Shown one piece after another: positions 58,297 through 64,000 of a stretch of 64,000 bases of DNA. The notes below the pieces were generated by a model. The model ran no database searches and had not been told where the DNA came from. It saw nothing but the letters and a program-made list of their open reading frames with translations. The stretch spans positions 1,736,001 to 1,800,000 of the forward strand of contig NZ_JAFIBI010000001.1 in assembly GCF_017832975.1 (NCBI RefSeq), read 5' to 3'. The stretch comes from Arthrobacter sp. PvP023. Lineage in GTDB: Bacteria > Actinomycetota > Actinomycetes > Actinomycetales > Micrococcaceae. Each line of letters begins with the position of its first letter. The first letter of the stretch is position 1. Made by a program: the position numbers and the translations under genes.

Positions 58297-59433
58297 GTGA
58301 CTTATGAGATTGAGATTGGCCGTGGCAAGCGTGGGCGTCGTGCCTACTCCCTGGATGACATCGCGATCGTCCCCAACCGTCGGACGCGTGATCCCAAGGA
58401 CGTTTCGGTCTCGTGGCAGATAGATGCCTACAAGTTCGACATGCCGGTCATCGCCGCGCCCATGGATTCAGCGATGTCCCCCGAGACCGCCATTGCCCTG
58501 GGCCGCCTCGGCGGACTGGGCGTGCTGGACCTCGAAGGACTGTGGACCCGCTATGAGGACCCCCAGTCGGTACTCGACCAGATCGGGGCGCTGGAGGACG
58601 AGACCAACAGCCCCGCCGTCACCCGCCGGATGCAGGAGCTCTACCAGGCGCCCATCCAGCCGGAACTGATTACGTCCCGCCTGGCCGAAATCCGTGCCGC
58701 CGGTGTGACCGTTGCCGGCTCGCTGACTCCGCAGCGCACCCAGGAACACTACAAGACCGTCGTGGCCGCCGGCGTGGACATCTTCGTGATCCGTGGAACC
58801 ACAGTGTCCGCCGAGCACGTCTCCAAGGACCATGAACCGCTGAACCTCAAGCAGTTCATCTACGAGCTCGATGTTCCGGTGATCGTGGGCGGCGCCGCCG
58901 GCTACACCCCGGCCCTGCACCTTATGCGCACCGGTGCCGCAGGCGTGCTGGTGGGATTCGGCGGCGGTGCCACCACCACAACGCGCCGTGCCCTGGGAAT
59001 CCACTCACCCATGGCTTCGGCGATTTCCGACGTCGCCGCCGCCCGCCGCGACTACATGGATGAGTCAGGCGGCCGTTACGTTCACGTGATTGCCGACGGC
59101 GGCATGGGATCGTCCGGCGATATCGTCAAGGCCATCGCCATGGGCGCTGACGCCGTGATGCTCGGCAGCGCCCTGGCGCGCGCCGAAGAAGCGCCGGGCA
59201 AGGGCTGGCACTGGGGCCAGGAGGCACACCACCTGGAGCTGCCGCGTGGCGACAGGGTCAACGTTGGCACCGTGGGTCCGCTGGAAGAGGTCCTCTTCGG
59301 ACCGGGGCACCACACCAGCGGCACGTCCAACCTGATCGGCGCCCTCCGCCGCTCCATGGCGACCACCGGCTATTCGGACCTGAAGGAATTCCAGCGGGTC
59401 GACGTCGTCGTTTCCCCCTACTCCGGAAACTGA
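58297..59433 (+). CDS. guaB3: GuaB3 family IMP dehydrogenase-related protein
   Basis: 378 residues. It has the IMPDH barrel (IAAPMDSAMSPETAIALGRL, ADGGMGSSGDIVKAIAMGAD, VMLGSALARAEEAPG) but no CBS domains and a shorter loop region, as in the actinobacterial and cyanobacterial GuaB3 group. It lacks the GSICTTR catalytic loop with the cysteine; GFGGGATTTTRR takes its place. Such proteins have been called IMPDH-like; GMP reductase activity is reported for a cyanobacterial GuaB3, so that activity is possible here. TAAAGT ends 6 bases before the GTG, a likely leaderless start. A terminator follows. Confidence 0.92.
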   Translation: MTYEIEIGRGKRGRRAYSLDDIAIVPNRRTRDPKDVSVSWQIDAYKFDMPVIAAPMDSAMSPETAIALGRLGGLGVLDLEGLWTRYEDPQSVLDQIGALEDETNSPAVTRRMQELYQAPIQPELITSRLAEIRAAGVTVAGSLTPQRTQEHYKTVVAAGVDIFVIRGTTVSAEHVSKDHEPLNLKQFIYELDVPVIVGGAAGYTPALHLMRTGAAGVLVGFGGGATTTTRRALGIHSPMASAISDVAAARRDYMDESGGRYVHVIADGGMGSSGDIVKAIAMGADAVMLGSALARAEEAPGKGWHWGQEAHHLELPRGDRVNVGTVGPLEEVLFGPGHHTSGTSNLIGALRRSMATTGYSDLKEFQRVDVVVSPYSGN

Positions 59434-59450
59434 TGAGCCCCCGGAACTGA

Positions 59451-59475
59451 GCCGGTCCCGGCCCCCGGGACCGGC
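59451..59475 (+). terminator. Terminator after guaB3
   Basis: GCCGGTCCCGG (59451-59461) and CCGGGACCGGC (59465-59475) form a perfect 11-bp stem with a 3-base loop, 17 bases after the stop codon; no T run. Confidence 0.75.
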
Positions 59476-59555
59476 AGCAAATTGAACCCTGCCCATCCGC
59501 AAGCCTAGGAAGTAGGCTGGTGACCTACGAGGTTTGATGCGGATGGAGGCGTGAA

Positions 59556-61307
59556 ATGAACAGTTCTTCCGGAGGTTCGTCCTTTCAACAGGGGGCGCTC
59601 GGCCCCGCCGCAAGGGAAGCGTCGCTCGCTGCCCTCAAGGCAACCATGGAGCCCGGCAAGGAACTCGACATCCTCATTGTCGGCGGTGGCATCGTGGGCA
59701 CCGGCGCTGCCCTGGACGCTGTGACCCGCGGCCTGAGCGTGGGCATCGTGGAAGCGAGTGACTGGGCGGCTGGGACGTCCTCCCGCTCCTCCAAGCTCAT
59801 TCACGGCGGACTTCGCTACCTCGAAATGCTCGATTTCGGGCTGGTGAAAGAAGCGCTTCACGAGCGCGGACTGCTTCTTTCGGAGATCGCCCCCCACCTG
59901 GCCCGGCCCGTTCCCTTCCTCTACCCACTGACCAGGCCCTTCCTCGAACGGCCCTATGTCGGCGCGGGAATTGCCCTGTACGACGTCATGTCCATTTCCA
60001 GCGGCCACCAGCGGGGCGTGCCGTTCCACAAGCACCTGTCCCGCCGCGGCACGCTGCGCGCTGCGCCAAGCCTGAAGGACGACGCCTTCGTCGGGTCCAT
60101 CCGCTACTACGACGGCCAGGTCGACGACGCCAAGTACGTGGCCAACCTGATCCGAACGGCCGCGTACTACGGGGCCCATGCAGTCAACCAAACGGCCGTG
60201 GTGGACTTCCTGCGCGAAGGAGAGCGGGTGGTAGGCGCCAAAGTGGTGAACCGCGAGGACGGCTCCACTTTCAGCATCCGGGCCAAGCAGGTCATCAACG
60301 CAACCGGTGTCTGGACCGACGAAACGCAGGCCATGGTGACGGACCGCGGGCAGTTGAAGGTGCGCGCCTCCAAGGGCATCCATCTCGTGGTGCCGCGCGA
60401 CCGGTTCCAGTCAACCGTCGGCCTGATTCTGCGGACCGAGAAATCGGTACTGTTCGTCATTCCGTGGGGCCGCCACTGGATCATCGGCACCACGGACACT
60501 GACTGGCATCTCGACAAAGCTCATCCGGCAGCGTCCAGCAAGGACATTGACTACATCCTTGAACACGTCAACAAGGTGCTCAAGCGGCCCCTGACCAGGG
60601 AAGACGTCGAAGGCGTCTACGCCGGGCTCCGGCCGCTCCTGGCGGGCGAGAACGACTCCACGGCCAAGCTTTCCCGCGAACACGTGGTGGCCCACCCGGT
60701 GCCGGGCCTCGTGGTGGTGGCCGGCGGAAAATGGACTACCTACCGGGTCATGGCCAAGGACGCCGTCGATGAAGCGACGCGCAGCATGGACGAGCGCGTG
60801 GCGCCCAGCTGTACCGATTCCATTCCCCTGCTGGGCGCCAGCGGGTTCAAAGCGGCGTGGAACCGGCGTAACCGGACCGCTGAAGAGTCCGGCGTGCACG
60901 TGGCCCGGATTGAACACCTGCTCAACCGGTACGGGTCGATGGCCACGGAGGTCCTGGCGCTCATCAAGGAGAACCCGGCCCTGGCCGAACCGCTGCCCGG
61001 CGCCGACGACTACCTTCAGGCCGAGGCGGTCTACGCGGCCACCCATGAAGGCGCACGTCATGTGCACGACGTATTGACGCGTAGGACGCGGATTTCCATC
61101 GAGTCCTGGGACCGTGGTGTGTCCGCTGTCCCGGTAGTCGCTAAGCTGATGGGAGAAATTCTTGGCTGGAGCGACGCGCAGCGCGAAAGCGAAATCAAGC
61201 ACTACCTTGCCCGGGTGGAAGCCGAACGGCTGAGCCAGGAGCAGCCGGACGATGAATCTGCCGACGCCGCACGCCTGGGTGTCGAGGACATCGTTCCGTT
61301 GCGCTGA
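59556..61307 (+). CDS. glpD: Aerobic glycerol-3-phosphate dehydrogenase
   Basis: 583 residues. The FAD-binding DILIVGGGIVGTGAALDA lies near residue 38, and DWAAGTSSRSSKLIHGGLRY, VINATGVWTDE and GGKWTTYRVMAKDA are GlpD motifs. It oxidises glycerol-3-phosphate at the membrane and passes electrons to quinone. GGAGG lies 7 bases before the ATG. TAGGCT (59514-59519) could be the -10 box of a leadered transcript about 30 bases long. No glp regulator or transporter is next to it. A PTS EIIA gene follows 51 bases after. Confidence 0.96.
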   Translation: MNSSSGGSSFQQGALGPAAREASLAALKATMEPGKELDILIVGGGIVGTGAALDAVTRGLSVGIVEASDWAAGTSSRSSKLIHGGLRYLEMLDFGLVKEALHERGLLLSEIAPHLARPVPFLYPLTRPFLERPYVGAGIALYDVMSISSGHQRGVPFHKHLSRRGTLRAAPSLKDDAFVGSIRYYDGQVDDAKYVANLIRTAAYYGAHAVNQTAVVDFLREGERVVGAKVVNREDGSTFSIRAKQVINATGVWTDETQAMVTDRGQLKVRASKGIHLVVPRDRFQSTVGLILRTEKSVLFVIPWGRHWIIGTTDTDWHLDKAHPAASSKDIDYILEHVNKVLKRPLTREDVEGVYAGLRPLLAGENDSTAKLSREHVVAHPVPGLVVVAGGKWTTYRVMAKDAVDEATRSMDERVAPSCTDSIPLLGASGFKAAWNRRNRTAEESGVHVARIEHLLNRYGSMATEVLALIKENPALAEPLPGADDYLQAEAVYAATHEGARHVHDVLTRRTRISIESWDRGVSAVPVVAKLMGEILGWSDAQRESEIKHYLARVEAERLSQEQPDDESADAARLGVEDIVPLR

Positions 61308-61358
61308 TGCAAGGCTGATGCCTGACGCGCGCCTCCTGCCTCACTGAAGGGACAACTC

Positions 61359-61847
61359 TTGGCGGAACCACTGGACCGGTACGATGCCGAACTCACCACA
61401 CCGGAAATGGTGATTCTTGAACTTGATGCCAAGGACAAGACCGATGCGGCGACCCAGCTTGCTGAACGCCTCTATGCGGCGGGGCGGGTCTCGGACCTCG
61501 AGGGCTTCCTGAAGCATGTCAACGCCCGGGAGCACCAGCTGGCCACCGGCCTGCCCGGGGGAGTCGGGCTGCCGCACGCCCGCAGTGAGTTCGTTTCGCG
61601 GACATCAATCGCGGTCGGGATCACCAAGTACGGCAAGGCCCTGGACTTCGGGGCGGCTGACGGTCCGGCGACGGTCATTCTCTTGATCGCGACACCGGCA
61701 AGTTCATTTTCGGACCACCTCGAAGTCCTGGCCACCCTGGCCCGCTCATTGTCAAAGGAATCGTTCAGGGAGTCCCTTCGCCGGGCCTACGACCCCGAAG
61801 TGATCGCCGAACTCATCAACTCCAGCCTGGTGTTCTTCGACCACTAG
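61359..61847 (+). CDS. Fructose-type PTS EIIA domain protein
   Basis: 162 residues from a TTG with GAAGGG 6 bases upstream. The phosphorylated His73 is in GGVGLPHARSEFV, the PTS EIIA-2 site, and ILLIATPASSFSDHLEVLATLA completes the fold. No EIIB or EIIC gene is adjacent, so it may act with a distant permease or as a regulatory phosphoprotein, for example sensing the PTS state to adjust glycerol metabolism by GlpD. That role is inference from the neighbour only. Confidence 0.88.
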   Translation: MAEPLDRYDAELTTPEMVILELDAKDKTDAATQLAERLYAAGRVSDLEGFLKHVNAREHQLATGLPGGVGLPHARSEFVSRTSIAVGITKYGKALDFGAADGPATVILLIATPASSFSDHLEVLATLARSLSKESFRESLRRAYDPEVIAELINSSLVFFDH

Positions 61848-61897
61848 GGACAACGCCCGTTTCGTTGTTCTACACAAGGACGAAGTACGGTTAAGGT

Positions 61898-62794
61898 GTG
61901 TTGAAAACTGCCCTCAAACCCCGCTGGATCGCAGGACTGGTGTTTGCGATCGTCATTTCCGGGGTTTTTGTGCTGCTGAGCCAGTGGCAGTTCGGCCGCT
62001 CCACCCAGCCGGAAGCACCGGTTTCGTCCGGCACGGAAGACGCCAAGCCGCTGGTCAGGGTGCTGCAGCCGGGTGAATTCTTCCACGGCTCCGTGGCGGA
62101 CCAGATGGTCACCGCCAAGGGATCCTACGATCCCGACAAGCAGGTGCTGGTCCCGGGCCGCCTTCATGATGGTGCCACCGGGTTCTGGGTCGTATCGGCG
62201 TTTTCGGTTCAGGATGCCCCTGTCCTCAGCGGCGTCGGGGCGACGCCCCGGACATGGATCCCGGTCGCCCGCGGATGGGTGGCCGACGCCGCGCAAGCCG
62301 GCGCCCCGCCGTCGGGCATCATTGAACTGACCGGACGGCTCCTGCCGTCCGAAGCCCCGCTGCCAGGCACCGCACCCGAACCCGGCCGTGCCACGGCAGT
62401 GTCCGTGGCGGAACTGATCAACGCCTGGGAAGTCAGCAGCTATCCGGGATTCGTGGCGGCAACCTCCGAAATGGCCGCCGGCACCGACGTCAGCGCCGCG
62501 GCCGTCAACGGTGACCTGAAGCCCCTGAACATCGGCCCGCAGCCCCCGGCCCAGCAGGTGAACTGGCTCAATCTCTTCTACTCGGTGGAGTGGATCGTTT
62601 TCGCCGGCTTCGCGCTCTTCATCTGGTGGCGGATGGTGAAGGACGACTACCGCCGGGACCTCGAGGACGAGCTCGACGACGAACACGACGAAAACGGTGC
62701 GCACCGCGAAGGCACAGAAGAAGCTCCGCAGGCCGGACCGCACGCCGGCACATCAGAAACCCCCAGCCCGACCGAACAAAAGGTACAGCCATGA
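61898..62794 (+). CDS. SURF1-family cytochrome oxidase assembly protein
   Basis: 298 residues, starting VLKTALKPRWIAGLVFAIV. The first helix (about 11-28) ends in the SURF1 motif LLSQWQFGRST, and the second helix is near residues 225-245 (LNLFYSVEWIVFAGFALFIWW) after NIGPQPPAQQVNW. The middle is exported. Its role in other bacteria is insertion of haem into cytochrome c oxidase. An acidic, disordered tail (DELDDEHDENGAHREG and beyond) extends past the last helix. TACGGT ends 6 bases before the GTG. It overlaps the DUF3817 gene by 4 bases. Confidence 0.93.
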   Translation: MLKTALKPRWIAGLVFAIVISGVFVLLSQWQFGRSTQPEAPVSSGTEDAKPLVRVLQPGEFFHGSVADQMVTAKGSYDPDKQVLVPGRLHDGATGFWVVSAFSVQDAPVLSGVGATPRTWIPVARGWVADAAQAGAPPSGIIELTGRLLPSEAPLPGTAPEPGRATAVSVAELINAWEVSSYPGFVAATSEMAAGTDVSAAAVNGDLKPLNIGPQPPAQQVNWLNLFYSVEWIVFAGFALFIWWRMVKDDYRRDLEDELDDEHDENGAHREGTEEAPQAGPHAGTSETPSPTEQKVQP

Positions 62795-63303
62795 TCGATC
62801 CCAAGCCGGCCATCCAGCCCCAGCCGTCCCAGACCGGCGGATCGGGCACCGTCAAGAAGCGCAGGTTCGGCGGGACTGAAGCCCAGATCCGGTCCGCCCT
62901 GAAGTTCTACAAAGTCATGGCATACCTGACGGGCGGAATGCTCCTCCTGCTCTGCGCCGAACTGGTTGCGCGGTACGCCTTCGGCCAGTACCTGTTCGCA
63001 GGCGGCACCAACGCGGTGACAGGCCAGCCGTTCGGCTTCGGGTTCGCAGACGCCGAGCCGCAGGGCGTCCTCGGGGGAGTGAACGTCTCCGTCGCGGTGC
63101 TGATTGTGCACGGCTGGATGTACGTCGTCTACCTGATGTCCAACTTCCGGCTGTGGTCGCTGATGCGGTGGCCGTTCGCCAAACTGATCCTCCTGGCCCT
63201 GGGCGGTGTTATCCCGCTCCTGTCCTTCATCGTGGAGAAGAAGTTCCACGCCGAGGTGGAGGCGGAACTCGCCGCGAATCCGCAGGCGTCCAAGCGCTAC
63301 TGA
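62791..63303 (+). CDS. DUF3817 family membrane protein
   Basis: 170 residues from the ATG overlapping the SURF1 stop by 4 bases. Three membrane helices (YKVMAYLTGGMLLLLCAELV; NVSVAVLIVHGWMYVVYLMS; AKLILLALGGVIPLLSFIVE) with HGWMYVVYL and SLMRWP in the loops fit DUF3817. A Pro/Gln/Gly-rich cytoplasmic start (30 residues) precedes them. The family is associated with integral-membrane respiratory or lipid functions without a proven role. Translation coupling suggests a job with SURF1. Confidence 0.85.
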   Translation: MIDPKPAIQPQPSQTGGSGTVKKRRFGGTEAQIRSALKFYKVMAYLTGGMLLLLCAELVARYAFGQYLFAGGTNAVTGQPFGFGFADAEPQGVLGGVNVSVAVLIVHGWMYVVYLMSNFRLWSLMRWPFAKLILLALGGVIPLLSFIVEKKFHAEVEAELAANPQASKRY

Positions 63304-63385
63304 GCCGGCGGGCGCGGCCTGTGAGTTCGCTTACCCGGGGCTTCTCAATGTGCGGCCGGGCGGCGGTGCCAAGTAGGCTAGTACG

Positions 63386-64000
63386 GTGACTACTCCCACT
63401 GCATCCCAGACTTCCCAGAAGCCGGTGCTGGTTGTTGACTACGGTGCCCAGTACGCGCAGCTGATTGCCCGCCGCGTCCGGGAAGCAAATGTGTATTCGG
63501 AAGTGGTTCCGCATACCTACAGCACCGAACAACTGCTGGCCAAGAACCCCGCCGCCATCATCCTTTCCGGTGGCCCTTCCAGCGTGTACGCGGAAGGTGC
63601 ACCGAGTGTGGGTGCCGACCTCTTTGAAGCCGGGATCCCGGTCTTCGGCATCTGCTACGGCTTCCAGGCGATGGCCAACGCCCTGGGCGGCACTGTAGCC
63701 CAGACGGGCCTGCGCGAGTACGGCGCCACGGAAGCCACCACAGTCGGGGAGGCCCGGTCCATCCTGGACGGCCTGCCGCACCACCAGAACACCTGGATGA
63801 GCCATGGCGATTCCGTGCAGGAAGCACCGGAAGGCTTTGAAGTCCTGGCCACCACCGCCGGCGCTCCCGTGGCGGCATTCGCCAACGAAGAGAAGTGTCT
63901 CTACGGCGTGCAGTGGCACCCCGAGGTAAAGCACTCCGCATACGGCCAGCAGGTGCTCGAGAACTTCCTGTTCAAGGGCGCCAAGCTCGAACCCAACTGG
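63386..64000 (+). CDS. guaA: GMP synthase, glutamine-hydrolysing (5' part, runs off the right edge)
   Basis: The visible 205 residues cover the glutamine amidotransferase domain: [20 protein letters not shown], nucleophile Cys in [18 protein letters not shown] and the His-Glu pair in [14 protein letters not shown]. The ATP pyrophosphatase domain lies outside the window. It aminates XMP, the product of GuaB, to GMP. TAGGCT (63374-63379) ends 6 bases before the GTG with no Shine-Dalgarno, so a leaderless mRNA is likely. The gene is not co-transcribed with guaB, which is 12 kb upstream. Confidence 0.97.
   Translation, partial: MTTPTASQTSQKPVLVVDYGAQYAQLIARRVREANVYSEVVPHTYSTEQLLAKNPAAIILSGGPSSVYAEGAPSVGADLFEAGIPVFGICYGFQAMANALGGTVAQTGLREYGATEATTVGEARSILDGLPHHQNTWMSHGDSVQEAPEGFEVLATTAGAPVAAFANEEKCLYGVQWHPEVKHSAYGQQVLENFLFKGAKLEPNW

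Overview
The window is high-GC actinobacterial chromosome. Gene content and family details point to Arthrobacter in the broad sense (Micrococcaceae, for example Pseudarthrobacter): a glgX/treX-treY-treZ trehalose operon, Ino1 and MshA for mycothiol, a GuaB3 paralogue, CIRCE-controlled groES-groEL1 with a His-rich GroEL tail, SURF1, and many start codons that appear to be leaderless. This assignment is inference from family knowledge; no database was searched.

Layout. 1-2165 (minus): the front of a Flp/Tad pilus locus (prepilin peptidase, Flp pilin, TadE-like, TadG-like running off the left edge). 2.2-3.5 kb: rplM-rpsI. 3.6-11.4 kb: cell-wall precursor and cofactor genes (glmM, mscL, a VanY-type lipoprotein carboxypeptidase, coaA, glmS, acpS, NAD(P)HX repair). 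11.5-17.8 kb: glgX-treY-treZ with 4-base overlaps. 18-20.3 kb: aldo/keto reductase and ino1. 20.3-26.2 kb: an accessory block (MerR regulator, small membrane proteins, a degenerate stretch, one IS30 transposase, a DUF2306 protein, a DUF559 nuclease-like protein). It is bounded, and interrupted near 25.0 kb, by three arrays of an unfamiliar 32-bp tandem repeat sharing a CTCTCTCAC core. 26.2-29.2 kb (minus): fhs and mshA. 29.3-32.5 kb: a GNAT gene, then a divergent GH4 glycosidase / PfkB kinase pair. 32.5-36.6 kb: alr-tsaE-tsaB-rimI-tsaD, translationally coupled. 36.6-41.8 kb: YbdK-type ligase, NagZ-like lipoprotein, AroE-like dehydrogenase, THUMP-like methyltransferase. 41.9-44.5 kb: a small membrane protein and groES-groEL. 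44.5-49.9 kb: DUF389 protein and two tandem OafA/SGNH acyltransferases of very different base composition. 50-64 kb: guaB, a WXG-like alpha/beta hydrolase plus lipoprotein, ABC exporter, subtilisin-like protease, guaB3, glpD, PTS EIIA, SURF1, DUF3817 and the start of guaA.

Genes that work together: GlmS and GlmM supply glucosamine phosphates for peptidoglycan; GlgX, TreY and TreZ turn glycogen into trehalose; Ino1 makes the inositol phosphate that MshA uses; TsaB, TsaD and TsaE make the t6A tRNA modification; GuaB and GuaA make GMP.

The most unusual signal is the 32-bp repeat. All three arrays keep an exact 32-base period, lie at or just after a stop codon, and point the same way as the gene they follow. 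At one site the repeat supplies the last codons of one protein and the stop codon of the convergent gene. A second pattern is regulatory: about 19 starts are preceded by a -10-like hexamer ending 6 or 7 bases before the start codon, which suggests widespread leaderless mRNAs.
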